Shown here piece by piece: positions 31,178-42,610 of a stretch of 64,000 nt of DNA. This DNA is from Trichoderma breve (taxonomy: Eukaryota > Ascomycota > Sordariomycetes > Hypocreales > Hypocreaceae): NCBI RefSeq assembly GCF_028502605.1, contig NW_026611594.1, positions 141,501-205,500 of the forward strand, written 5' to 3'. The translations under genes were made by a program, and so were the position numbers. How positions within the stretch are numbered: position 1 is the stretch's first letter; each line of letters opens with the position of its first letter. The notes under the pieces are model-generated. The model was not told the origin of the DNA, did no database searches, and saw only the letters and a list, made by a program, of their open reading frames with translations.

Positions 31178-33202
31178 TCAACTCTCAATGGCCCTCTCCT
31201 CGAGATTATACCGCATATACAACTTATCCAAAAAGTGCGAGTGCCGAATCCCATTCGGCCTCGCCGTCTTAAACGTCTCAATCGCATCCGCCAGCGCAAA
31301 CCCGCACTTCTCCACCAGATAGCATACGACAAAGTACCCAGATCTGTTATACCCGTAATGGCAATGGACACCCACGACGCACTGCTCCGGATCAGCCCAC
31401 CCTTCTGCTATGGCACGCTCACGTTGTGCTTCGCGGACGGAATCAACCAGTTTGATGAATTGGGCGACTGTATCTCCATCAGGCGGGATCTTCGACACTG
31501 TAGGGAATTTGTGGTAATGAATGCCGCGGCGCTCGAGACCACGCGGGTCATATACAGGTTGGTCCTTGGAGATGTCAATGACATCTTTGATGATGTTCCC
31601 CCAGTTATCAGCAAACACCGTCGGGCAATGCACATCATCAACTTCACGAAGCGTCTTTATAACACGAAAGACAGGTTTGCCTGGGGGGCCGATAGGTTCG
31701 GAGACGGGCTTCACACCCTGCCACTTGATGAGGTTCTTGACGTCCCATTTACCCTCGCGCGAGAGGTGCTGGAGCTGCCAAGCGAGAGAAAGCCGCTGAG
31801 TGATGTGTTCAGCGAGAAAGTCCGACACGAGGCCGGCGAGGGCTCGGACGGTGCGCGGGGAGTAGAGCAGGGTGTGGTTAGCTGACCCGTTGAGCACGAT
31901 GGACCGCAGGGCTCTCATGGGGTGTTGCGACTGAGGTGGTAAGTCTGGCGGATATTCTACCGGTGTTGAGGGACTGTTGCGTTCACTCTCGTCAAAGTCG
32001 GTGTCGTCAACATCTTCTACCGTCAAGCCGTTGCCGTTGGTATTCGCATCGAGCTGGGTTGACCCGCTCAAAGACTCGGGTGAGTCTGGCCCTGAAGCAT
32101 CCGGAGCTTGCTCAATTCCATCCGACACTGCAGCATCATCAACTGAGTGAAACGCCGCTGCAATCTTATCAATCTCCTTGGGCGACGTCACATTGTCCTT
32201 TTCGCCGCCGATGAGAAAGGCAGGGATATCCAAGCCTGCCCAAGCATCCAGTCCAGGAATGCCTCCGACAGCCTTTCCATCTTGGAACCGAGTCGGCAAG
32301 GCGCCGTATGCCATTCGCCTCCACACCGGTGTTCGGCTCTGTTGGTTGTATCGATATTGCATGAGCCTCAGCTCGGTAGGTGCATCCTCTCCCACAAAGC
32401 GTGAGACGCTCGTGCTGTTGAGTCCTCCTCTGGCATCCCACGCACGCCACAGGCCGAAGATCCAGCCGGGGATCCAAAAGAGCCTCTTGATCATTGTTGC
32501 TTTAGCTTCCTCCATCGGTCCAGATACAGGGCAGATCGCTACCAGGCCGACAATATGCTTGGCAAGAGCCGTCTTATGCGGGAGCTTCTTATTCGCCAAC
32601 CCAGCCGACAGCGCAGTCCCCATGCTGTGCGCAATCAACACCACGCCTTGGTCATGCTCCTTATCGCGGTAATCCTCAATAATAACCTCCAAAAGCTCCA
32701 TCAGCGCCTCCGAAGTGTACGCCTCCCATTGCGTCGGCGCAAACTTGGACCTCCCGCCGCCGGGCCAGTCAATCGCCAGACACGGCGCCAGATCAATCAA
32801 GCTCCTCAGCAGCGGATAAAACTGCGCGACAGAGCCCCCCAGCCCCGGAACGCATACCAGCAAGGGCAGCGGCGCGGGTTTCTTGGGCAGCTGGTCGGCC
32901 TTGACGTGCTGGCGGTAGAAGACGCGGATCTCGGAATACTCGAACCGGCTCGTCTTGTAAGCCTTCAAGTGCGAGTGATGCCGCAGCAGAGCGGGATCCG
33001 TCTCGTGAGGGTCCGCGGAGAGCGACTGCTCCGGCGGGGGCGAGTCTGGCGATGCCTTTGCCATTGGCGCAACACAGAACCGCAATTGGCTCGCAAATCT
33101 GTGAGTGGCGATAACAGTTGGTAGTTGGTGTCGTCTTTTCTCAGGCCAATTCCTGGTGATGCCAGATCCCAAGGCTAATCGTCTAGATAGAACCGGGATC
33201 AA
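31178..33202 (-). CDS. Alpha/beta-hydrolase fused to dual-specificity phosphatase
   Basis: Single exon, 674 aa from the ATG at 33202. A shorter start at 33064 (MAKASPDSP) would give 628 aa. The longer N-terminus (VLSRRLALGSGITRNWPEKR) is Arg-rich and acid-free like a mitochondrial presequence. Alpha/beta-hydrolase part (about 95-330): oxyanion loop VCVPGLGGSVAQFYPLL, nucleophile elbow LIAHSMGTAL with Ala in the first position of GxSxG, and FLIGGEKDNVTSP near the acid position. An acidic linker (VEDVDDTDFDESE) follows. The C-terminal dual-specificity phosphatase part ends in VGVHCHYGYNRSG, the HC-x5-R loop, with Cys at about 614 and Arg at about 620. The two catalytic halves suggest a lipid- or ester-linked phosphate substrate, which is inference. 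Confidence 0.88.
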   Translation of the reverse strand: MIPVLSRRLALGSGITRNWPEKRRHQLPTVIATHRFASQLRFCVAPMAKASPDSPPPEQSLSADPHETDPALLRHHSHLKAYKTSRFEYSEIRVFYRQHVKADQLPKKPAPLPLLVCVPGLGGSVAQFYPLLRSLIDLAPCLAIDWPGGGRSKFAPTQWEAYTSEALMELLEVIIEDYRDKEHDQGVVLIAHSMGTALSAGLANKKLPHKTALAKHIVGLVAICPVSGPMEEAKATMIKRLFWIPGWIFGLWRAWDARGGLNSTSVSRFVGEDAPTELRLMQYRYNQQSRTPVWRRMAYGALPTRFQDGKAVGGIPGLDAWAGLDIPAFLIGGEKDNVTSPKEIDKIAAAFHSVDDAAVSDGIEQAPDASGPDSPESLSGSTQLDANTNGNGLTVEDVDDTDFDESERNSPSTPVEYPPDLPPQSQHPMRALRSIVLNGSANHTLLYSPRTVRALAGLVSDFLAEHITQRLSLAWQLQHLSREGKWDVKNLIKWQGVKPVSEPIGPPGKPVFRVIKTLREVDDVHCPTVFADNWGNIIKDVIDISKDQPVYDPRGLERRGIHYHKFPTVSKIPPDGDTVAQFIKLVDSVREAQRERAIAEGWADPEQCVVGVHCHYGYNRSGYFVVCYLVEKCGFALADAIETFKTARPNGIRHSHFLDKLYMRYNLEERAIES

Positions 33203-34400
33203 ATGCAGGAACGGCGCTCCACCTTTTTATATCGCGATACGCAGCCGATGAACAAGGGAAGAAAAGCTGCAGCACGGACAAAGAAAGCCGACGAGGTTTA
33301 CCAGAGGAATTCGGGACAGGGGGGGTCGCCTGTGATGGCAAACAACGGCTGCTTGAAACGCCTCCCGCTCAACAAGCAAACTCTGTCCTTTTTTTAAAAG
33401 AACAGGAAAAAGGAAAAAGAAGAAAGAGGACAAGCAAGGGTGATGGTCTCTCAATCAAAAGCTGGTATCCGTCCAGTAATAGAGAGAGAGTCAAGTCAGG
33501 TGAGTCAGAGAAATCCGCATCAAGGAAAAGATTTACAGCAGGATGGAGGGCAATCAAGTCGCCAGAGAATTGATTGGCGACAGCCGGGATTCATTGCACT
33601 CAGAAAAAAGAAAAGAATTTCCAAGGATGGGCCTGTCGAACTGAAAAATAAAATAAAATCCCAACAATGACGATAAAAGGTTTAGAAGAAAAAAAATTAA
33701 AGTGAGGCGGGATGGGAATGGGAATTTTTAGTGACCAACCAATTGTCACGGGCTCCCACGACTGCTCGTCATTGCGCGAGGCAAAATACGGAGAGCCCTG
33801 GCCATGCAACTTTTTAGGGGACAGCCGCCCTGCCAAGAGCTGGTGGGTGGCTTACCCTAGAGCCGCGACAATTTGTTTGAGGCGGGAGTGACAGACGAGA
33901 AATCACCGTGATTGGTTTATTTATTGGATATTTAAATTAAATGTATGGTTCTTGGTGGGATTGGTAGGTGGTTTGTATATGTTGCGCGACTTTGGAATGG
34001 CTTATTTGTGGCTGTGAAAGGAAATCGCTGTATCTGTTGCCATGTGATATCCATCATGCCACGCCCTCGGATTTGAGTTGAGCAGCCTTTATGCGGATAG
34101 ATTAAGTCGACAGCAATATCACATCATTTGTCGCCAATATTTGCAAACCAAAACTGAAAATTCAGCTTCCAATCTCCTTATTCAATTGCGAATTACAATA
34201 GAGACATGTGGCAGACACACTCTGAGCCTGTTATGCCTATCCTAGCCATGTCCCTCCCCAGAGTCATTTTCTCACCACCATCACAACGACAACGACAACC
34301 TAAAGACATTTCAACGTAACCATGCTCGATTTGTTCTATTCGCCTCCCCATCATATCGTACAGATGCCACCCTCCCAAGTATGTACGGCCCGTACAACAA
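33203..34400. other. Intergenic, nothing recognised
   Basis: About 1.2 kb. Purine-rich near 33390-33500 and AT-rich near 33900-33950. Short frames only. Confidence 0.5.
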
Positions 34401-35229
34401 TCATGAAACAACGCCGGATCCTTCCTCCCAGCCAATGGGTATCAAAGCCGCCGCCACATCCGACACTCCTCGCTCCGTCGCCAGCAAGTTGAACTGCGCC
34501 GCCGCATTCCTCGTGTCCAGCATCTCTACCCTCATCCCCAGCTGCGTAAGATGCTGCCTCGTCCGGGGACTCAGCGGCAAGTTGGTCTTGCCCACCCCAA
34601 TCACCAACAGATCTGTAAAACCACACACACACATATCATTAGCTTAAACTGCACACACGTATAACTACATCTGTTTCTCCCTTAGGAAACACACACGGAA
34701 TCCTGTCACCAGAAAAAGAAAAAAAGAGAGACATACCGGGTCGTGGCCAAAGCACGTCAAACAGCCCAAATGCCTCCGCCGGCACCTCAAACTGCCCCTT
34801 CTCATTGACAAGTTTCATCTTCCCGCTCACCTCCCACGGCCGCCACGCAAACGCCTCGCCATTCACAAGCAAAGCCCCGTCCCCTCCCGCTATCGTGATG
34901 CCGCTGTTGAGCCCGAACCCGTCGTGCATGCACACGTCCACCGATGTCGACGGTACCGGCACGCTGCCGAGCACGTCGAGCTCGCTGAAGCTGGTTCGGT
35001 GCGAATTATCGGGGATCGCGTCTCGGTCTCGGTTTTTTGATAGGCTGGGGATCGTATGGAAGGATTTGCAGGAGAGATTGAATATGTGATTGCGCAGGAT
35101 TGGGGCGTTTATTGCTGTTTGCGATACGGCGCTCGTTGAAGCTGCGAGTCGTGGAGGTAATATTGAGGTGCTTCGTACGCTTGCGCGGGCGGCTCGGAGG
35201 CCATTCGGGAGTCGTAATGACCCGCGCAT
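34401..35229 (-). CDS. NDUFAF3-like complex I assembly factor (Mth938 domain)
   Basis: Mitochondrial protein of the Mth938/DUF498 family; its animal relative NDUFAF3 works in assembly of respiratory complex I. Exons 35229-34737 and 34612-34401, giving 234 aa. An in-frame ATG at 35262 would add 11 residues, but starting at MRGSLRLPNGLRAARASVRS gives a clean Arg/Ser presequence. Domain features: VDVCMHDGFGLNSGITIAGG, GEAFAWRPWEVSG, FGLFDVLWPRPDLLVIGVGK (made by the splice GTATGT...ACAG), LSPRTRQHLTQLGMRVEMLD and ERGVSDVAAALIP. The last segments are the hallmark C-terminus of the family. Confidence 0.9.
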
Positions 35230-35262
35230 CGTCAATCTATTATATAGAAGCTCTTCTTTCAA

Positions 35263-35842
35263 GGCGCGGTAGACAATTGCGGTTTGGCGAGGTTGATATG
35301 TAAAGATGTGGTGTAGAGCTTGGATTTTTTTTTCCTGTCGCGGGGCAGCTGGGTGTGATAATTTACATGTGCGAACGTCATGGTGACTTACAGCCTCTAC
35401 AACAGAATATTAGTCCAACAGCCAAGGTACGCCATCAATATGGCTGACAATTTACTAGTGCAAGGGGCTCAGAAATTACCCATCGACGTTATTGGATTGG
35501 TATTTCGAAGCCAAATTCTTCAATTTGGCTCTACAATTCTGACGAGTGTCAAAACACCCACTTGGTGCTCTCCCACACATACATCACTCCTGCAAAAAAA
35601 AGGGCCATTTCGTACCAACTTGATGTTCGTTTCCATTAGATCACCAAGAGGAAGCAGTCCTAAAGACAGCAGCAGACCGGCCATGGGTCGGCTCGGCCAA
35701 TATGTATCATGCAGTCCGTTTTGCCCTAATGAACACCAAAGCAATGAACCAAACCCCCAAGAGTTCCTTGCCATCCCGCACAGAAAGCCAATTCCATCAG
35801 TCGAAATTTTTCCTCATAGTAGTTTTTTATAAAAACTTTCGT
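35263..35842. other. Intergenic, nothing recognised
   Basis: About 580 bp between NDUFAF3-like 5' side and the eL34 3' end. No supported gene. Confidence 0.5.
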
Positions 35843-36610
35843 TTATTTCTTCTTCTGGCTCGCCTCCTGCTCCTTCATCACCTTCTTGACAATCTTCTGC
35901 TCCTCGATCAGGAAGGCACGGACGATTCTGTCACGGACGCAGCCGCCGCACCGGGAACCACCGTAGGCGCGCTGGACGGTCTTCTGGGGCTTGGAGATCT
36001 GGGCGTACTCGCGGGGGCGGAGAGCGGGAACCTATGTGTCAATGCTGGTCAGCTGCTGATTCCTTGTGGTTGATCATGGTCGTCCGAATCTTGAGGTAGG
36101 AGGGTGAAGGCGAGTGAAGAGGTCATCGAACGGAGAGGACAAGGGTGGGCGTTTCGTTGTTTTCGCAGGTTGTTCAGACGGTAGGCTTCCTCCAGGTCGG
36201 CAATCCCTTCATCTCAAAGAACATCCCCAAGTCCCATAGTACTCTTCGTCTTCGTCCCTCGTCCCTCTCCAGTCGCCGGTCCTCCATCGTGCAAAATTTC
36301 GTTCAAGGGCCACAACTTACACCAGGGAGCTTGGAGCCGCAGTCACCGCACTTGGGGGCAGTGCCGCGCTTCTTGATGTGCAGAACTCGGAGGTCGCCGC
36401 CGGGAGTCTTGATGACTCGGGTCCGGTTGGAGCGAGTGTTGTAGCTGCAGAGATTTCGCCCGTCAGTATTTCTCGTCGCAAAAGCAGGGCCACGCGGGAA
36501 CGACACATGGATGAGAACTCGATTCGATTCGATTTCGTATTTGCCATGGCCGACGACAAGAAGAAAACTCACCCGTTACGGCGGCGGTAGGTGACTCGGT
36601 GGGACGCCAT
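35843..36610 (-). CDS. RPL34: Cytosolic ribosomal protein eL34
   Basis: Large-subunit ribosomal protein. Three exons: 36610-36573, 36444-36321 and 36031-35843, giving 116 aa. The first exon encodes only [12 protein letters not shown] plus part of Gly. Exon 2 reads [20 protein letters not shown] and the zinc-ribbon-like [11 protein letters not shown]. Exon 3 reads [38 protein letters not shown] and a Lys-rich end. The paired CGDCG / CGGC cysteines and overall length fit the family. Two long introns (128 and 289 nt) near the 5' end are typical of fungal ribosomal protein genes. Confidence 0.96.
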
Positions 36611-37562
36611 TGTATCTGGTGATGCTCGGTGGTTGTGCTGAGTATCTCACCAAAGAAGAGGAATTTCGAGATTTGGGGAAATTTTGTGTGGGCGGAACAA
36701 CAGATTGTGCCCGCTAAGCTGGCGAATCAGAGAACGACTAGCGTGCTGTGGTTGACCCACTTGGGTTGCACGTGACGACAGGTTTTCTCTCTTTGGTGAC
36801 GACCCTCTAAGAAATGGAGCTTGTTGGACTAGAGCCGATGCCATAAGCAAAACTGGACATGTTGGATATGGGCAAGTTGACGGTATGAGGCTGCAGGCTT
36901 CAATGCATCTCGTGAGTTGAGATTGATGGCTTATCAAACAATTTGGCATTTATCTATAATTCGTGCCGGCACATCCAAGAAGATTTTGTCTTGTCCTCAG
37001 TTGCTCAACCCTACTGGAGCAACATAGATGTGCCGAGTCTCATAGCTGCTTTTGCTCTGTTGTGTGTGAGGGAGTATCGGCGTCTGTCTGATATGTGCCA
37101 TCATTCGTTATTTTTACACCGTTCGCTTTTTTATCATCAATGTACTCCGATCCATTGCCTTCTCATACAGAACCACGCCGCGAGAGAAGTATGACTACGA
37201 CTTGTCCCCTATGGGCTAATAGTAGAGGCAAGGCAGAAGCCATTCGGCTTATTACCCCTATCTCATCGGCAAAGTCACTTGAGTAGACACACACGCAGCT
37301 CCTAACGTTCATGGCCAACACTGCTCACATTCAAGCCTTTGTGATTAAAATATCCAACAATTAAAGTACCCATACCTGAATAAACGAAATCAACCTTGTC
37401 TGTTCCAGAGACCAACCCACGCAACATCATCCGGGTATAGAGAGCTGGCAAAGGAACACGGTCGCCGCAGCGCCTCTACTCCATTAAACCGATTCGCCAG
37501 CGTTCCCTGCATGAAAAAGACAAAAAAAGAGAGACGTGTACAAATGTGAAACATGATGGCGT
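36611..37562. other. Intergenic, nothing recognised
   Basis: About 950 bp. The left part is the eL34 promoter. Short frames elsewhere lack support. Confidence 0.5.
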
Positions 37563-38083
37563 TTATGCCGTCCAGGGCTTATCCAAATCAAACCAGCCCG
37601 GGTAATCTCCGTGCCTCCAAGGCGTGATGCCCAGCGGTCTCTCCTCTCTGCTCTTTTTGGCGCGGGCAAAGGCCTCGGTGCTGGTCTCGTCCCTCATGAG
37701 GTTTGTGAAGTCGGTAATCTTTGCCTGTGCGTCATTGACAGCCTTCATGAAGGCGGCATACATGACATCTGCTGGAGGGGGGGTTAGTACAGCGCGCGCA
37801 ACGAGGTGAACATGATATGTGACAACAACAAAGGAGGGCTTCCTTACGCGATGGATGTTTCTGCACCAGAGGCTCTAGCATCGTGGGGATGGTGTCCCGT
37901 AGCATGCGTTCCTATATTTGGGGGTTTCGGTTAGTCTCGCTTAGACACGATGCGCAAATGAATCAAACGTGCCTTGATGTGTAGGAGCTTGAGCCGCTGC
38001 ATCATCAGATTAAGGGCCTGCTCCTCCTCAGCCAACTGCTTGGCTGCCTCCTTGTCGGCAGTCGTGGGCGCCTTGTTTTCCAT
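37563..38083 (-). CDS. Small predicted helical protein, unknown family
   Basis: Three exons: 38083-37973, 37911-37848 and 37771-37563, giving about 127 aa. Exon 1 (MENKAPTTADKEAAKQLAEE, then LNLMMQRLKLLHIK) is helical and coiled-coil-like. Exon 2 reads ERMLRDTIPTMLEPLVQKHP. Exon 3 reads DVMYAAFMKAVNDAQAKITD and ends with an aromatic WRHGDYPGWFDLDKPW tail. Intron 1 begins with GC rather than GT (AAG|GCACGT) because only that keeps the frame. Intron 2 ends in CCAGCAG, where either AG stays in frame and adds or removes one residue. The small helical form would suit a complex subunit, but I do not recognise the family. Confidence 0.75.
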
Positions 38084-40217
38084 TGCTTCAGAGGGCGCGC
38101 GCCAGGCTATCAAAACCAAGTAGAAGAAATCACAAGAGGTAATGCGAGAGAATGCGGAATCCGGCAAAGCGCACAAGCATCGACAATATCACCCCCCACG
38201 CATACGTAGTAGCAGATCTGGGCGAGTGAAAGGCGATTCTAGAAGTTGGGGATGATGGGCTTCGCGCGACGTGGGGCGGCAACACAGGCAAAAGACAGGG
38301 TTCGAAGCTTGAAAGTATAAGGCAAACCAGGGCTTATCGGGCACCCAAGTGCGAGTACCTGGTACATCAGGAAGAAGCCGGAGCCGTGCCCTGGCCATCT
38401 GAAACGCCGCGTCTCACACAGCGGTTTGCAGTTAGAGTCGACTCGGCGGACGCTTCCATACAAAGTACCGAGTACGGGGCACAGTGCTGATGCGGCGTCT
38501 GACGGCCTCGGGAGTTCACGGTATCAGGTACTGTTCGTGTGCAGCCATTCCAGGTACCCAAGGGACGAAACGGCGGACACGAATTACCTCAACAGAATCA
38601 TGGACATGCGCGCGCCATTGGCCCTGCTGGAAGGGCTCCTTGCATGCGGCGAGTTGGATTAGACATGCGAGCTCCGAAGGGCTGCATCGTGGACTTCTGG
38701 GCCGTACATGTACATGTAGCATGTACCGCCTGTCACGTGCGCTGGAGCTACTTCTGGCAGCTTGGCCTGTCAAGTATCGTGCGACCCCTGTTTGGGGGCA
38801 GTGAGCGAAAAATGCGTGGGTCGATGGGGTCGGTGCAGAGGCAATTCACACTGGACGAGAGGTATGTACTTGTGCTGTATTTCGTTGATGTAATGGCACC
38901 TTTTACTTGTCTACAGCATGATATCCTTATCTGCCGAACAGAGGTATCGATTGAGATATTTGATTGGATTGATTTGTACTTGATTGGATTGGACCTTTGT
39001 GTCCAGTAGAGAGTGAGAGGAAAAGAGAGAGGATTAGGTAGAGACAGATGCAGAGACAGACGCGCAATCAAGGGGCATCTCGGAACCGGTTTGGCCTTGC
39101 GGCTGTAGGTACGAAATAGAGTTGTACCTTGGTTGCGCGGAAGTGCTAAAAACAGCCTGCTACCCACTTGGGATATGCGCGCATCTCCAGAAAAAAACGA
39201 CCAGACGCCAATGTACCTTGTTGTCCATATGATGTCGTCTCGATGGAATACGTACCTTGACCCAAAGCTTGACCGTAGCATGGCGTGAGAAGGGTGTGAT
39301 TGAACATGTTTCCATGGCAAGGACCCATGCCCATCAATCTGTGCGTTTTGTTTTCCGAGAAATGATTTGTTTCTTGTCCTTGCATTCTTGCGCCCACGAT
39401 ACGAGTACTACCTAGTAGTACCTGCAACTCGTGTAATCCTATGACTGTACTGCGCTGATACAGAACGGCCGTGACAGGTGCCTGTACGTAATGGACAACG
39501 GCCAAACCCTGGCACAGGCCAAAACACCTGCAAAGACCGAGGGGGTTGGAGAAGAAATCCCTAGGGAAAAAAGGGCAGACGGAGCGACATGCCGGTGACA
39601 TGCAACGCTTCCTCAGCAGAGCCAACGTCAAACTCGGCATCTCAGCAGCAGCTTCTGCGCTAGTCTCGTCCCCCGTCATCCCTAACTCGACCAAGGTATA
39701 AGTTACGTAGCCAGGCCCCATCGGGGATGTACCTTTTGCCGTAGCGTTTGCCCGTCTTTCTGCTTGTTTCTGCTTGTTTTCGCTCCCCAGCACGCCGAAC
39801 GCTACAAGTACCGGCCCAGGTACCTGTACATCCGAGACATCCCTCTGACTGGCCCGCATCGCTCGGACCGGATCAACGCCAAACCTTGAAACTTGGCCAA
39901 CAGTGCGGATTGGAAAAATCCTCACGGGCCAGCTTCTCTCTTCTGCATTGCACTCTGTACCTTGACTTAATCCATCTACAGAACATCTCTAGACCAAAGC
40001 GCCCCACGCCCCCCAAACGCGATTCACTGCCGGCACCTCGTGCTCTATCAACGACCTTCGTCGCTCGACTCTTTTCCCGCAGCTTCCACCGCCAGAGGAG
40101 AGACTCCGAAGCTCCCTCTCTGCCCCTCGCAAACCCTCTCACCAACCAGCCCTTTTTCCCCCTCGTGCAAAAAGGTCCGCGCCTTTCGCGTTCGCCACCG
40201 TGGCTCAACTCATCGCG
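38084..40217. promoter_or_regulatory. Long GTAC-rich upstream region of the FAR1 gene
   Basis: About 2.1 kb without a convincing gene; the long minus-strand frame at 39146-39925 lacks domains. By eye the word GTAC occurs about 25 times between 38.35 and 39.96 kb, roughly four times the random expectation, often inside palindromic words such as GTACCTGGTAC (about 38357), TACATGTACATGTA (about 38705), ACTACCTAGTAGT (about 39406) and CAGGTACCTGTAC (about 39817). This suggests a large regulatory region or a composition bias. Confidence 0.4.
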
Positions 40218-40841
40218 ATGCCGAATACCCCCCCGCCGGCGCTGCTGCCTCCGCCAGAGGGCATCTTCAGGACGTTTGACGACCTGATGGCCTCGGTCCA
40301 GCGCGTCGCAAAGGACCAGGGCTACGGCATCGTCAAGCTGCGCGCCTCCAACTATCGCGACGGCAAGCCCACCCGTTACGACCTCGTCTGCGACCGCGGC
40401 GGCGTCAAGTACAACAGCACCGCCAAGAAGCGCAACCCCTCGACGCGCAAGATTGACTGTCCCTTCCGTGCAAAGGCCGTCTGCGAGGTCCAGCTGGGCA
40501 ACCAGTGGCGCTTCGCTCTGCAAGAACCAAGACACAACCACGAGCCGCGCGTCCCCTCCGGCACCCCCGGCCAGGAGAATGCTCCCTTGGCAACCTCCAT
40601 CCGCTCCTTCACCAACAAGCTGGACCGCCTGAGCCACGACATGGCCCAGGGATTGATGCGCATCGAACAGCGGCTCGACAACATTGAGAAGCGCATGGAG
40701 AACATCGAGGCCCGCGCCGGCGGCTACGAGCCTCGCTTCCAGGCAATAGAACAACGGCTCCAGGGCATGGAAGGACCTCGCATGGACGGCATGGGTATGG
40801 ACGATGTCGAATCACGCCTGTTGGCTTCCTCGGTCATGTAG
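40218..40841 (+). CDS. FAR1-type DNA-binding domain protein
   Basis: Single exon, 207 aa, from the ATG at 40218 (MPNTPPPALLPPPEG). The FAR1 DNA-binding domain, a WRKY-GCM1-type zinc fold derived from Mutator-like transposases, spans about residues 18-115: FDDLMASVQRVAKDQGYGIV, YDLVCDRGGVKYNS, RKIDCPFRAKAVCEV and ALQEPRHNHEPRVP. The Cys/Cys...His-x-His ligands are present (C of VCDRGG, C of DCPF, H-N-H). A coiled-coil tail follows (MRIEQRLDNIEKRMENIEAR), giving likely dimerisation. There is no transposase catalytic core, so it is a domesticated regulator. Nuclear; targets unknown. Confidence 0.88.
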   Translation: MPNTPPPALLPPPEGIFRTFDDLMASVQRVAKDQGYGIVKLRASNYRDGKPTRYDLVCDRGGVKYNSTAKKRNPSTRKIDCPFRAKAVCEVQLGNQWRFALQEPRHNHEPRVPSGTPGQENAPLATSIRSFTNKLDRLSHDMAQGLMRIEQRLDNIEKRMENIEARAGGYEPRFQAIEQRLQGMEGPRMDGMGMDDVESRLLASSVM

Positions 40842-42610
40842 TCCAACGCCGGGCCTCAGGCGTCTTCACAGCCGGAGTCGTCTTCGCAGTCGGGGTCATC
40901 TCAGCAGTCGATTTCTGGCTAAAGCTTTCGACCCTCTATTGCAAACCTGCTTTTCACAGCTGATTAGGCCGCGAGGCCTTGCCGAAAAAAAAAAAAACAT
41001 ATGATGTGCACGACAGACCGCCTCATCACAACAATCGCCCTACCCTTTTTTCTTTTCTCACTTCACTGGCTTGGTTCTGTTGAAATCCCTTTTGCGCACT
41101 GAAGAAAAACAAAACAAAAAAACAAAAAACGCGGGCTTGGCCACGCATGACTATGGGTATTATCAGCGCCTATCACGGCCTGGCTTGGTTCTGTTTTTGA
41201 TAAAACAGCCCATGATGGCGGCAACAATTGGGGGAAACAAAGTTTACGGCTCACGGATGCGGGCTGTTACAAATCACAAGGATGGTTTTTGATGGAAATT
41301 TGGGGGTTTTACGGTGGCACACAACAAAGGGTGAACGAAGGCGTTCCGGTCGGCTGCTTTATAGTCGTTTCTTTGATGCGGTATATCTCCTTTGATATAC
41401 CATTTCTGGTTCTTTATTTCTTATTTCCCCACCCTCCATTTGACTCGTTTTTCTTTTTTCTTTCTTGGTTCTGTATTTTTTTTTTTTAAGATTGTTGCTA
41501 CGCTCAGGGCGCGCGCAAAGGGAAATTTTCTAGGGAGGAAGGGCGGCGGCGGCGGACAAGTTTCTGTTTGGATGGCTGTGTCATGTTCTTTTTCGGAGGA
41601 ATGCGCAGGGCAAGGAGCGCGGAAAAACAGACCCCTAGGGAAAATAACTTGAGCTTATATGAATCCTTGCAATTGTCTTTTTTTGTTCACCCTTGTTCTC
41701 CTTTATGGCCTTGGCGACGATGTGGCTGATAACCTTTCCGTCTTTTGCTTGTTGCCATATATTACGATGAGGCATATCATGCATGATATGATGCCCAGGC
41801 TTGTGAAGATGCTGCCACTCACTGCCTTGACTCACGAGTCTTCTTCTTCACAGACTCACACTCACACCCCCCTTTCCGCCCTTCATCTATTCCGTACGTG
41901 AGGTTGAGTGGCTGTCTCATCTACAAAACGCGCTCACTCAAACTAGCCCCCAAATCCCCAAACCCACCGATTGGTTGGCTGTCTCTTTATTCACGTCACG
42001 GCTCTTTTAACGCCTTGGCTTAAAGGACGGTAACGCTGTTCGCGCAATCTTTGATACTTCCTTTTTCTAAGCCCCCAAGTTTACGCAATCCATTTCCATT
42101 CGAATTACTTAGATGCCGCGGAGTCCGCGTAACACAGCATACCTCGGCTAGTTCCATCTTAAGGGAGGGGGGGCCGAAAAAGAATCCTGGGGGATATACA
42201 TAATATGCGAATGGCTGGCTGGTCTGTGTGTGGCAGTAAGACTCAATACTAAAGTGTCGCACATGTTTCCTCGCGCTCCCGGCTCCCGAGGCAAGGCTTT
42301 CCGTCTTTTTTAGTTCATGCAGCAGCCTCGTTTTATACTTAGAGCAAGTAAGCGTTTTGATCCAATGAGGATGAGAGAAATGTCTGCGAGAAGTGTGCGA
42401 GCGTTGGATTTTTCTTTTTGTTTACTAAGGCGCTTTGGCCAAGTTTTGAGGAGATAGACTTTTCGGCGGCTTTGCTTTTTTTCTCTTTAGGTGAATGGTG
42501 TGTGTTTTGTCCACCAACAGCATTGGCGTTGCAATGGCTTCTTTAGGAAAAGGGAAGGGGACAGGGTTTATATGTGCTCGGATGGATGATTCGAGGTTGT
42601 TATTAACGGC
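40842..42610. other. Long intergenic stretch, nothing recognised
   Basis: About 1.8 kb. Contains long homopolymer-type runs (A near 40985-40997 and 41103-41128; T near 41476-41489). No supported gene or RNA. Confidence 0.5.

Noticed and set aside
39146..39925. Minus-strand 259-codon frame as a gene
   Set aside because: No domain, no plausible N-terminus, and it overlaps the GTAC-rich non-coding region.
39873..40754. Minus-strand 293-codon frame
   Set aside because: Antisense to the FAR1 domain, which is a clear protein family.
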